Shown here: positions 1 through 6,563 of the stretch, one piece after another
How the letters are laid out: every line of letters starts with the position of its first letter
Numbering within the stretch: position 1 is the first letter of the stretch
Assembly (NCBI GenBank): GCA_041598875.1
Contig: JBFHXP010000100.1
Coordinates: forward strand, 1-9,952
Origin: JAKITW01 sp041598875
GTDB lineage: Bacteria; Desulfobacterota; Desulfobulbia; Desulfobulbales; BM004
Length of the DNA stretch: 9,952 bases
Direction of reading: 5' to 3'
The notes under the pieces: generated by a model
Databases searched by the model: none
What the model was told of the DNA's origin: nothing
Seen by the model: only the letters and a program-made list of their open reading frames with translations
Position numbers and translations under genes: made by a program

Positions 1-32
1 AGGAAGGGGGTTTTTTTGTGGAATTAGGTCGA

Positions 33-116
33 AGGACTGAGGGAACAGGACTGAGGACTGAGGGAACAGGACTGAGGACTGAGGGAACAGGATTGAGGAC
101 TGAGGGAGCAGGACTG
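33..116. repeat. Four tandem 21-bp units built from GACTGAG heptamers
   Basis: Four consecutive 21-base units are visible at 33-53, 54-74, 75-95 and 96-116. Each reads as two overlapping GACTGAG heptamers followed by a diverged third one (GGAACAG or GGAGCAG). The third unit has one change (GATTG) and the fourth has GGAGCAG. The unit is the reverse complement of the CTCAGTC heptamer that makes up the array at 474-564, so the two arrays are inverted relative to each other across the higA remnant. Confidence 0.9.
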
Positions 117-127
117 AGGGTTGAGTT

Positions 128-400
128 TTAAAAAAACTTTGTGCCTTCTGCTGCTCTTCTTGATATTTTTAAAAATTGTCTGTTTCCGGAATGAAAACAA
201 CCGTGTGTAGCCATCCTGAATAAAATGGCTTGTACGGGGTCTGAAGGAGGGATCGGGTAATGTTTTTCTTCATAGGCCTCAACGAGAACCAGCAAGATAT
301 CCGACTCATCACCTTCGGGGGTATCTGGTTCTGCACCCCAGAGCTCTTCAATGCGCTGAAGGCTTTCTGTATATGATTGTTCGTCTTTTATCGGTTTCAT
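128..400 (-). pseudogene. higA: HigA-type antitoxin, C-terminus replaced by a repeat element
   Basis: This 90-codon reading frame starts at ATG 400-398 behind a GAGGTG ribosome site. Residues 1 to about 63 resemble the N-terminal half of COG5499 HigA antitoxins: an opening MKPIKDEQSY, an acidic LWGAEPDTPEGDE stretch, the VEAYEEKHYPIPP block, then DPVQAILFRM. In intact members the FRM motif leads into an HTH domain of the Xre/Cro type that binds the operator. Here that domain is absent. From residue 64 the codons come from a dispersed repeat (copies near 6331 and 9644), giving a foreign basic tail ending KFF. The toxin gene that would lie upstream is reduced to its last codons. The product probably cannot repress DNA and may not fold usefully. 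I infer a decayed toxin-antitoxin locus. Family assignment is from remembered sequence patterns, not a search. Confidence 0.7.
159..216. repeat. Truncated copy of the dispersed GTTTTCATCCGGAAAC element inside higA
   Basis: These 58 bases match 6331-6388 with about eight differences, including the shared core ATTGTCTGTTTCCGGA, the block GAAAACAA and the end TGTAG-CATCC. The copy stops at CATCC, where higA coding sequence resumes, so it lacks the hairpin that follows in the copies at 6384 and 9666. It supplies the replaced C-terminus and stop of the higA frame. Confidence 0.8.
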
Positions 401-435
401 TCGATCACCTCGGCATCTATTTTATCGTCATTCCC
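397..435 (-). pseudogene. higB: Remnant of the HigB toxin 3' end
   Basis: On the minus strand the frame just upstream of higA reads GNDDKIDAEVIE and ends at TGA 399-397, overlapping the higA ATG in an ATGA arrangement. DKIDAE near the C-terminus followed by an overlapping antitoxin start is typical of RelE/ParE-like HigB toxins (COG4680) in higBA operons. An in-frame TAG at 438-436 closes the frame upstream, and the heptamer array lies about 35 bases further on, so nearly the whole toxin gene is missing. The assignment rests on a dozen codons plus the overlap geometry, so it is suggestive only. Confidence 0.5.
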
Positions 436-473
436 CTAGGTCTGTTGCAGATTTCTTGACCTCAAGTTTTAAT

Positions 474-564
474 CTCAGTCCTCAGTCCTCAGTCCTCAGT
501 CCTCAGTCCTCAGTCCTCAGTCCTCAGTCCTCAGTCCTCAGTCTTCAGTCCTCAGTCCTCAGTC
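474..564. repeat. Heptamer array, 13 tandem CTCAGTC units
   Basis: Thirteen head-to-tail 7-base units run from 474 to 564. All are CTCAGTC except the eleventh (544-550), which is TTCAGTC. The unit is the reverse complement of GACTGAG in the array at 33-116. The right end of the array lies inside the SDR gene, whose last codons and stop (547-545) are made of it. There are no unique spacers, so this is a simple tandem repeat and not CRISPR. Confidence 0.95.
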
Positions 565-2068
565 TTTCCCCCTGAAACCGTTCATCAAACTCATCATCAG
601 GCAGAGATGTTGAGCGGTGTATCGCATCAAGCAGTTCCAGGGGGGTTGCGTCGAACCGGCCCGCCGGCCTGGTCCGGTCGTGGTACTCCCTGATCTGGGT
701 GGAAAGGGCGTTGAACTGGCGCCAGCGGGTGAGGTAGTAGTCGATCATGGAGGGCAGTTCGCTGAAGACCGATATATCCGGCATCGGATCGACATAGCTC
801 GAAGCTTCCAGTTTTCTGGTGAGCAGGGTCTGGGAGCGGTAAAAGTTTTTCATAAAGATCAGTTCGGCCGGCAGGCGGACCTGGACCCCGAACCCGCCGA
901 GCCGTCTCATGAACCATCTGAGCACCGACCGGCCGGCATTGGCCAGCGGGTAGGGGATATAGATGGTGCGGGGCAGGGGAACCGCCAGTTCCTTTTTGAT
1001 TGTTTTGATCAGGGAGACCAGGTCCACCGGTTCACGGTCAACGAAATTATAGGCCTGGCCGGAGAATTCTTCCCGGTGGTCAAGGATGTGGCTGACAAAA
1101 GGGGGGACCTTTTTGGCGTGAGAGTATGAGTGACAGACCCCGGGCCTGGAAAGAATATAGGGCATTGACTGATCGGCAATGGAGAAAAGCATCCGGTGAA
1201 ACCCCTGGATCTTGTGGTCGTGCTTGCCATAGACCACGCCCAGCCTGATGGTTGTGTAATCAAGCCCCTGGGTTTCATGGAGATGGGCCAGGGTCCTTTC
1301 CGCCATCAGTTTTGATTTGGCGTAATTGGACATCTTTGCATTGAGCTCCAGCTGGGACTCCTCGGAGAGATTTTCTCCCATGGGCATGGTGGCCGAGGAA
1401 CTGAAGTGGATGTAGGGTATCTTGTGGGCAATGGCCATCCGGGCCAGGCGGAGGGTGCCGAGATAGTTGATCTCGTAGGCCATCTGGGCATCGCTATCTA
1501 TCGGGGCGATGGCGCAGTTGACAATGAAATCGGGCTGGTATTTTTCAAAATACTGTTTTATGTCAATGGGTTCGCGCAGGCTCAGTTTTGCGCTGTTGGG
1601 GGCAAGGACCTCAATATCTCCGGTCAATGGATTCTTAAAGTGGTGGATCAGGGCGCCACCGACCAGCCCGGAGCCGCCAAGCAGCACCCCAAGCCTTTTG
1701 GAGGTGATATCGATCCGCGCGGAAGGGCCTTTGAGGCGTTGCCGCAGAGATTTGTTGTTCTGGATTGAATCCCCTTCCTCGCGATGGACCTTCTGGTAAA
1801 AGTCGCACCGCTGGCAGGCAAGCTGCTTCTGGGCAAAGGTCCCCTGGATCGTGCCGCCGCAATACGTTCCGGCAACCACCCAGCAGGCGCGGCCCGACCG
1901 CCTGCCGCCATGAACCGTGTCGAGACGCTTTTCCGCGGCTGCCGGGCAGGGCTCCTGGTTCCGGGCCCTGCTTTCTTCAGGGCCGCGGCCGCACTTCATG
2001 AATTCCCAGCAGTTCAGTTTTTTAGAAGGCATGATGATACGTTGTCTGATTTTACCATTGGAAAACAT
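545..2068 (-). CDS. Two-CW domain fused to extended SDR NAD-dependent epimerase/dehydratase
   Basis: Two parts are visible. Residues about 14-95 form a cysteine-rich two-CW domain with Cys at 20, 26, 41, 62, 70, 85 and 88. They include the paired NCWEF and ACWVVAGTYCGG motifs and the CQRCDFY ending, and the domain probably binds a metal or redox centre. Residues about 125-480 are an extended short-chain dehydrogenase: GGSGLVGG (131-138) is the GxxGxxG dinucleotide-binding loop. Serines 223-225 with Y249-xxx-K253 (YAKSK) form the active site, so catalysis looks intact. Relatives act on nucleotide sugars or similar substrates; the substrate here is unknown. No signal peptide is seen. The start is uncertain: Met1 (2068) and Met13 (2032) both lack a clear ribosome site, and two-CW domains usually begin close to the NCWEF motif, which favours Met13. 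The final residues RLRTED and the stop are encoded by the heptamer array, so the original C-terminus may have been replaced. Confidence 0.88.
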   Translation of the reverse strand: MFSNGKIRQRIIMPSKKLNCWEFMKCGRGPEESRARNQEPCPAAAEKRLDTVHGGRRSGRACWVVAGTYCGGTIQGTFAQKQLACQRCDFYQKVHREEGDSIQNNKSLRQRLKGPSARIDITSKRLGVLLGGSGLVGGALIHHFKNPLTGDIEVLAPNSAKLSLREPIDIKQYFEKYQPDFIVNCAIAPIDSDAQMAYEINYLGTLRLARMAIAHKIPYIHFSSSATMPMGENLSEESQLELNAKMSNYAKSKLMAERTLAHLHETQGLDYTTIRLGVVYGKHDHKIQGFHRMLFSIADQSMPYILSRPGVCHSYSHAKKVPPFVSHILDHREEFSGQAYNFVDREPVDLVSLIKTIKKELAVPLPRTIYIPYPLANAGRSVLRWFMRRLGGFGVQVRLPAELIFMKNFYRSQTLLTRKLEASSYVDPMPDISVFSELPSMIDYYLTRWRQFNALSTQIREYHDRTRPAGRFDATPLELLDAIHRSTSLPDDEFDERFQGERLRTED

Positions 2069-2515
2069 TCTGTCAGAAACATATGTTAAGTGTACATCGA
2101 ATCGCGGCTTTTTGCGATGCCGAGAATCCCGGTAGAACTGAATTCATATTCTCCCATGGCCCACCCGATTTTTTGGGCGCAGGGCGAAAAGTGGTTTCAG
2201 TCCACCTTCACCTCGCCATCACCACATGGGTACGGGCGGATAGGTGAATGGCTGTGCAGGATGAGTACTTTCCGGAAAAGCGGAAATGTGTGTTCGGGTA
2301 TCAGGACGTACCGCCGACTCTACTTTCGCCTGTCAGGGAGTTACTTGTTAATTGTTGTTGTAAATGGCTGAAAATAGGAAGTAAAATAAATTTCTGGCTG
2401 TCCGGACGGTTGTCTGGCGTGAATATTGCTGCTCCATATCTGATAGGTCGGGTGTGTATCAATAAAACGACGACCCGGCACACTCCTCCCAGATGCATGA
2501 GGCAAAGGGTATTCC
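2069..2515. other. Divergent intergenic region
   Basis: This 447-base gap separates the minus-strand SDR gene from the plus-strand STAND-SARP gene, so it should hold promoters for both. I see one plausible forward promoter (2358-2387) and no convincing reverse one. Short imperfect inverted repeats occur, such as ATCGC at 2101-2105 with GCGAT at 2114-2118, but none reads as a recognised riboswitch or terminator. Open frames crossing the gap resemble no known protein and run out of phase into the STAND gene. Confidence 0.5.
2358..2387 (+). promoter_or_regulatory. Possible sigma-70 type promoter for the STAND-SARP gene
   Basis: TTGTAA at 2358-2363 is followed after 18 bases by TAAAAT at 2382-2387, each close to the -35 and -10 consensus. 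Transcription from here would give a 5' leader of about 120 bases. The stretch is AT-rich, so a chance match is quite possible. Confidence 0.3.
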
Positions 2516-5500
2516 ATGGGGAAACCTCAGGAACGCATAGCAAAGATTTCTCCCCCACATCTGCATGCGGTGTATAAACGAAATCGCCTGTTTGATTTTC
2601 TTGACGGGCATGAAAAATTCCCCGCCATCTGGATTTCCGGGGTCCCGGGATCCGGCAAAACAACCCTTGTCGCCAGTTATATTGAGACAAAACAGATCCC
2701 CTGCCTCTGGTACCATTTTGATGAGGGAGATAGTGACGTTGCCACGTTCTTTCATTATTTCTCCCTGGCGGCCGGGAGGTGGCTTGTTCAGAAGAATCAA
2801 CATGGGCTTCCGGGACTCAGGCCTGAAAATCTTCCCAGCATATCTGTTTTTGCCAGATCATTTTTTCGGACGTTCTTTTCCAGTTGCAGTCGCCCGATTG
2901 CCCTGGTTTTTGATGATTTCCATGATATTTCCCACGAAGATATTTTTCATGAAATCATCCGGGCGGCAATAGAAGAAGCCCCCCTCGGCGTTCGTTTGTT
3001 CATTGCCAGCAGGTTCGATCCGCCTGATGTTTTGCAGCGTTTTGTTCTGAATAAGCGAATGGTGCGGATTGAATCCGATGATTTACGGCTTGATGAAAAA
3101 GAGATACGGACTATCGCCACCCGGAATTACGGTCTTGAGCGAAATTCCAGGGAGATCAACGAGATTCTCCGGACCACCGACGGCTGGGCCGCCGGCACAA
3201 TGCTCATGCTCGAAAACCCAGGCCGTAAACTCAAGCCCGATCAATGCAATGAAATAAACCGGGACGCCTGTTTCGGCTATTTTGCCGGTGAAATTTTCAG
3301 AAGTTTGTCACCCCGGGTCCGTGAATTTCTGCTCAGGACCGCATACTTCCCAACAATTACCGGAGCAACGGCAGATCTTGTGACAGGGTCCGGCGGTTCT
3401 GAACGGATACTCGAAGAACTCTGCCGGAAGAATTATTTTACGGAAAAATTCAACGGCTCCACATCCACATACCGGTATCACCCTCTTTTCCGTTCTTTTC
3501 TTGTCTGGCAGGCTGGGGAATACTTCGGCAGCAAGGGCGCAGAAAAAAATGCCCTCCATGCGGCCGGCCATCTGGTAGCCGACGGAGAATATGAGGCAGC
3601 CATTTCTCTATACAGCACCCTGGGCGAATGGAAAAAAGTTCTTTCCCTTATCCAGGAACAGGCTCAGTCCATGCTGGAAATGGGCCGCTTCAAAGAACTC
3701 AAGTCATGGCTCAAACGGGTCCCTGAGGGTCTCCTGCAAAGATCTCCCTGGGGACTTTTTTATCTGGGCCTGTGCTATCTCCATTACAGTCCGCTGAAGG
3801 CGCGCGACTCTTTTGAAAAGGGGTATGAACTCTTTCCCAGGTCCAATTTCATCGGCAGATTTGCGGCATGGAGCGGGGTCGTTGATTCAATTCTTTATAC
3901 CTGGGACGATTTTTCCGCCCTTGACCCGTGGATCGAAAAAATGGAGAAGATGCAGCGCGGTTATCTTTTCCTGCCGGTTGCGGTGCTGAAAAACCGGGTC
4001 GCTGCAAGCATGTTCGGCGCGCTTATTTACAGGAAGCCCTTTCATCGGGATATAAAAAAATGGACCCGCCGCGCCGCTTCGGCAATAGAAGCCAGCATGC
4101 CTCTCTCTCAACGCATGCTGTTGAGCTATATGCTCGTTACGTCCTATGTCTGGAATGGGGAGTTTGCCAAGGCGAAACTCGTCATCGACAGAGTGAAAAG
4201 CGAGTCGAATAAAACATCCGTCCCGCTGCTGAAAATTACCGGCTGCGTGATAGCATCAACATACCATTGGCTCGCTGACGCCGATTATCAAGGATGCCTG
4301 TCCGAGGCGAATCTGGGTTTGGAGATCGCCGATGAAAGCGGCGTGCACCTTTTTGACGGCCAGCTCCTTGGCAATCTTGTTGCCGGGGCAATGGCATCCG
4401 GCAACCATGGCGATGCCGCCGGGTATCTGGATAGGATGAATCAGTGTGTGGGCCAGGGGCGCCGGCTGGAACGGTCCTTTTACCATCACATGGCCGGCTG
4501 GCTGGCGATGATGGAGAACCGGGAATCCCTTGCCCTGGAACATGCCGAAACAGCGCTTTTTTTGGCGGAAAAGGCCGGCGTGGTCATGCCCCAGGCCCTC
4601 AATCTGCAGAGCAAGGCTCTTCTGTCTGTTGGCAGGGGAAACTATAAAGAGGCGCGCGAGCTGGTCATCCGCGCCAAATCATTCGGCCGCGGCATGTATG
4701 CGGGAATCATGAGATTTTTCAGGCATCTGCTTCTGGCGGATATCTACCTGAAACAGGGATTGCGGAAAAAAGGGCTTGAAGAGCTGCGCGCCGGCCTTAA
4801 GCAGGGAAGGGCCAAAAACTTTATGACAACCCCGTGGTGGAATCCTGATTTCATGGCTGATCTCTGCTGCGAGGCTGTGCAGGCCGGCATTGAAACGGAA
4901 TATGTGGAAAAACTTATCCGCAGGCACCATCTTTTTCCTTCAAGATCACCGGTGGAGGTTCTCCATTGGCCCTGGCGAATAAAAATTTATACCCTGGGCA
5001 GGTTCAGTGTGGTGATTGACGGCAAGCCACTGCGCTTTTCCGGCAAATCGCAACAGAAACCTCTGGAACTTCTCAAGACGCTTATTGCCCTGGGTGGCCG
5101 GGATATCAGCAGGGAAAAACTGGAGGGGATCCTCTGGCCTGATTCCGACGGCGACAAGGCCCGGCAGGCAATGGTGACAACTGTCCACCGTTTGCGCCGG
5201 CTTCTTGGTTTTGAACAGTGCATTGAGTTAAGCGACAAGAAGTTTACCCTTGATAACAGGTTCTGCTGGGTTGATATCTGGGCCCTGGAACGGTTGTTTG
5301 GTCAGGTGGCAGCCCTGCCCGGTCAAGGCGTTGTCAAAGAAGAGGATCTGGTTCGGATGACCGACGGCGTCATGGTCCTGTATCTTGGAGAGTTCTATGC
5401 CAGTGAACCTGAGGAACAATGGGTCTGGCAGGCCAGGGCGCGGTTGAAGAGCCGTTACCTTGCCTCTATTGCCTGCCTGGCTCGCGCATGGGAAGAGTTG

Positions 5501-5725
5501 GGGAAGTGTGAGAAGGCGGCCACCCTCTATCTGCGCGGCATCGAGGTCGACAGGCTGACCGAGGAATTCTACCAGGGGTTGATGGAGTGTTATATCCGCC
5601 AGGGGAGGCTGGCCGATGCCATATCGATCTATGATACCTGCCGGAGGGCGCTGGAACAAGGCCTCGGCGTATCGCCCTCGCCTCGCACCATGGAACTGCA
5701 CAGGATGATCGGGTGGACTGAATAG
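2516..5725 (+). CDS. STAND ATPase (MalT-like) with C-terminal SARP/BTAD DNA-binding module
   Basis: This is a large regulator of 1069 residues. The N-terminal P-loop GVPGSGKTT (42-50), Walker B LVFDDFH (130-136) and an IASRFDPP motif (163-170) match the STAND NTPase core of MalT-type activators. Residues about 340-815 are helical and repeat-like, as in the TPR sensor regions of this family. From W820 a winged-helix domain of the OmpR/SARP kind begins (IYTLGRFSVVIDG, then QQKPLELLKTLIALGG and LWPDSDGDKARQAM). It is followed from about 917 by a BTAD domain (YLGEFY, ARLKSRYLASIACLA, IYDTCRRALEQGLGVSPS). Such proteins are thought to be ATP-gated and to activate transcription when the repeats sense a ligand or partner; the signal and targets are not deducible here. 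The ATG follows AAAGGG by about seven bases. The gene is alone on its strand with hairpins behind it. Targets could include the downstream PEP-CTERM genes, but that is only proximity. Confidence 0.9.
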   Translation: MGKPQERIAKISPPHLHAVYKRNRLFDFLDGHEKFPAIWISGVPGSGKTTLVASYIETKQIPCLWYHFDEGDSDVATFFHYFSLAAGRWLVQKNQHGLPGLRPENLPSISVFARSFFRTFFSSCSRPIALVFDDFHDISHEDIFHEIIRAAIEEAPLGVRLFIASRFDPPDVLQRFVLNKRMVRIESDDLRLDEKEIRTIATRNYGLERNSREINEILRTTDGWAAGTMLMLENPGRKLKPDQCNEINRDACFGYFAGEIFRSLSPRVREFLLRTAYFPTITGATADLVTGSGGSERILEELCRKNYFTEKFNGSTSTYRYHPLFRSFLVWQAGEYFGSKGAEKNALHAAGHLVADGEYEAAISLYSTLGEWKKVLSLIQEQAQSMLEMGRFKELKSWLKRVPEGLLQRSPWGLFYLGLCYLHYSPLKARDSFEKGYELFPRSNFIGRFAAWSGVVDSILYTWDDFSALDPWIEKMEKMQRGYLFLPVAVLKNRVAASMFGALIYRKPFHRDIKKWTRRAASAIEASMPLSQRMLLSYMLVTSYVWNGEFAKAKLVIDRVKSESNKTSVPLLKITGCVIASTYHWLADADYQGCLSEANLGLEIADESGVHLFDGQLLGNLVAGAMASGNHGDAAGYLDRMNQCVGQGRRLERSFYHHMAGWLAMMENRESLALEHAETALFLAEKAGVVMPQALNLQSKALLSVGRGNYKEARELVIRAKSFGRGMYAGIMRFFRHLLLADIYLKQGLRKKGLEELRAGLKQGRAKNFMTTPWWNPDFMADLCCEAVQAGIETEYVEKLIRRHHLFPSRSPVEVLHWPWRIKIYTLGRFSVVIDGKPLRFSGKSQQKPLELLKTLIALGGRDISREKLEGILWPDSDGDKARQAMVTTVHRLRRLLGFEQCIELSDKKFTLDNRFCWVDIWALERLFGQVAALPGQGVVKEEDLVRMTDGVMVLYLGEFYASEPEEQWVWQARARLKSRYLASIACLARAWEELGKCEKAATLYLRGIEVDRLTEEFYQGLMECYIRQGRLADAISIYDTCRRALEQGLGVSPSPRTMELHRMIGWTE

Positions 5726-5756
5726 GCAGGAGGTAGGAGGCGGAAATTACTATTTA

Positions 5757-5796
5757 GTTTTCATCCGGAAAAAACAGACTTTCCGGATGGACACTA
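5757..5796. repeat. REP-like hairpin, copy after the STAND-SARP gene
   Basis: GTTTTCATCCGGAAA (5757-5771) is followed by a short loop and TTTCCGGATG (5780-5789) then GACACTA. CATCCGGAAA and TTTCCGGATG form a perfect 10-base-pair stem with an 8-base loop. The same hairpin recurs at 6384-6411 and 9666-9694. It begins about 30 bases behind the stop of the STAND-SARP gene and may also protect or terminate its mRNA. Confidence 0.85.
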
Positions 5797-5803
5797 CTTA
5801 ATA

Positions 5804-5818
5804 CCCCCCAAAGGGGGG
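5804..5818. other. CCCCCC-AAA-GGGGGG hairpin
   Basis: Six C, three A and six G form a compact perfect hairpin, followed about 18 bases later by a pyrimidine tract with a T run. Together with the preceding REP-like hairpin it could help end transcription of the STAND-SARP gene, but the T run is too far for a classical intrinsic terminator. Confidence 0.4.
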
Positions 5819-5870
5819 CGGGGATCAATTTCTCTTTTTTTCAAAATAATCGAATCTGTAATCAATCTGT

Positions 5871-5914
5871 AATGTCCGGTGTGCTAAGAAAAATGCATGC
5901 CGGACATTTTTTTT
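5871..5914 (+). terminator. Rho-independent terminator-like hairpin with T8 tract
   Basis: AATGTCCGG (5871-5879) pairs perfectly with CCGGACATT (5900-5908). The pairing extends inward through two G-U pairs to TGC/GCA, giving about 14 pairs around a loop TAAGAAAAAT. Eight T residues (5907-5914) follow directly. This is a good intrinsic terminator for transcripts coming from the STAND-SARP gene. The ATG at 5897 lies in its right arm, which argues against that ATG as the start of the following small gene. Confidence 0.65.
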
Positions 5915-5944
5915 GTTTGGATCATTACTCGCGTGGGGGCGCAA

Positions 5945-6139
5945 GTGGACGATTTCATAGTCAAAATCTACAGACGGGAAAACAAGGAGAAACTGGTCGG
6001 CCTGGTGGAGGATATCAAGGGGGGAGTTCAAAAAAAATTTCACACAAGTGACGAGCTGCTGAAAATCTTGCAGAAATTGAATGGGGAGATGGAAGGGGAG
6101 ACAGTTCTGGAAAACCGGTTGGATGGTGCAGATGTGTAA
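5945..6139 (+). CDS. Small hypothetical protein, about 64 residues
   Basis: From GTG 5945 the frame encodes a charged small protein beginning (M)DDFIVKIYRRENKEK, continuing LVGLVEDIKGGVQKKF and a helical HTSDELLKILQKLNGE, with an acidic tail. The alternation of an IVKIYRR strand, a VGLVED strand and a helix looks like a real folded domain, and the composition is unlike random translation. I cannot name a family. The frame is open back to ATG 5897, but that codon sits in a terminator-like hairpin. GTG 5945 has GGGGG (5935-5939) five bases upstream and opens directly on the conserved-looking part; GTG 5933 is another option. There is no signal peptide or membrane segment. The terminator ahead of it suggests separate transcription or read-through control from the STAND-SARP gene. 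Confidence 0.5.
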   Translation: MDDFIVKIYRRENKEKLVGLVEDIKGGVQKKFHTSDELLKILQKLNGEMEGETVLENRLDGADV

Positions 6140-6230
6140 ACCCAATCAGGGCATGGTGTCATTGGAGTAGGGGCAACGCAGAAAGGGGGGAAATATGCCA
6201 TGCTCACTCTGCACATAACCGCCTTAATTC

Positions 6231-6370
6231 GTTTTCATCCGGAAACGCCACTTTTAAAAAATCTCGGTGTCGATCCGCAGAAGTATGTGCTCGCCGTACT
6301 CCAGTACGCCTGCGCATAATTCTTGATCTCCTTGATCTTTTTCAAAATTGTCTGTTTCCGGATTGAAAAC
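6231..6370. mobile_element. 140-bp inverted-repeat (MITE-like) element
   Basis: The left end GTTTTCATCCGGAAAC (6231-6246) and right end GTTTCCGGATTGAAAAC (6354-6370) are inverted repeats of each other apart from one extra base. The interior of about 107 bases has no significant ORF. It carries its own small palindrome CGTACTCCAGTACG (6295-6308) and ends in the TTTTTCAAAATTGTCTG block shared with the copy in higA. The size, terminal inverted repeats, lack of coding capacity and repeated presence fit a non-autonomous element. No convincing target duplication is visible, and the mobilising enzyme is not in the window. Confidence 0.65.
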
Positions 6371-6375
6371 AAATA

Positions 6376-6418
6376 AGTGTAGACATCCGAAAAAAACAGA
6401 CTTTCCGGATGGACACTA
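6376..6418. repeat. REP-like hairpin with GTAG foot
   Basis: GTGTAGACATCCGAAA pairs imperfectly with TTTCCGGATGGACAC (6402-6416) around ACAGAC. The stem starts with a GTAG tetranucleotide, the feature seen at the foot of bacterial REP palindromes. It directly follows the 140-base element, as in the truncated copies at 159-216 and 9644-9698, so the two modules appear to travel together. Confidence 0.75.
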
Positions 6419-6450
6419 ATTCACAGAATATGGGAGGATGGGGTATGGAA

Positions 6451-6477
6451 TTGACGGGTTTTAAGAAAATTTATGAA
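6451..6477 (+). promoter_or_regulatory. Possible promoter for the PEP-CTERM pair
   Basis: TTGACG at 6451-6456 is a good -35 match, followed after a short 15-base spacer by TATGAA (6472-6477). Transcripts would carry the structured leader ahead of 6583. The short spacer and poor -10 make this tentative. Confidence 0.25.
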
Positions 6478-6506
6478 TTACTCAATTTCTGATTGGGGTG
6501 AATTGC

Positions 6507-6563
6507 ATTGCCGGGCCCAGAACTGGCGGACTGGAGTCCCGCCACCTTCAGGCGTGGATGGCC
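6507..6563 (+). promoter_or_regulatory. Structured 5' leader of unknown class
   Basis: A GC-rich block ends 20 bases before the ATG at 6583. GGCGGAC with GTCCCGCC forms a strong hairpin (6525-6543, one bulged C, loop TGGA). CCAC (6542-6545) can instead pair with GTGG (6554-6557), and GGGCCC (6513-6518) can pair with GGCC (6560-6563). The first two pairings share bases, so they compete, as in a regulatory leader. It does not contain the GGGACGCAAAGC core of cyclic di-GMP-I riboswitches, and I do not recognise a class. Confidence 0.35.

Noticed and set aside
474..564. Regular repeat array as a possible CRISPR
   Set aside because: The unit is 7 bases and perfectly tandem with no unique spacers, and there are no cas genes.
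617..1129. Long plus-strand frames opposite the SDR gene
   Set aside because: They are antisense shadows in GC-rich coding DNA with no recognisable protein features.
2248..2577. 109-codon frame on the plus strand upstream of and overlapping the STAND gene
   Set aside because: It has no recognisable domain, lacks a ribosome site, and runs out of frame into the well-supported STAND gene start.
6430..6492. Tiny ORF of 15-20 codons with a GGAGG site ahead of ATG 6445
   Set aside because: It could be a leader peptide or a gene start cut short, but it overlaps the possible promoter, has no recognisable content, and short ORFs of this size arise by chance.
6496..6512. Sigma-54 promoter ahead of the first PEP-CTERM gene (GG...GC elements)
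   Set aside because: The distance between any GG and GC pair here does not fit the fixed -24/-12 spacing.
6507..6563. Cyclic di-GMP-I riboswitch ahead of the PEP-CTERM pair
   Set aside because: The conserved GGGACGCAAAGC-type core is absent.
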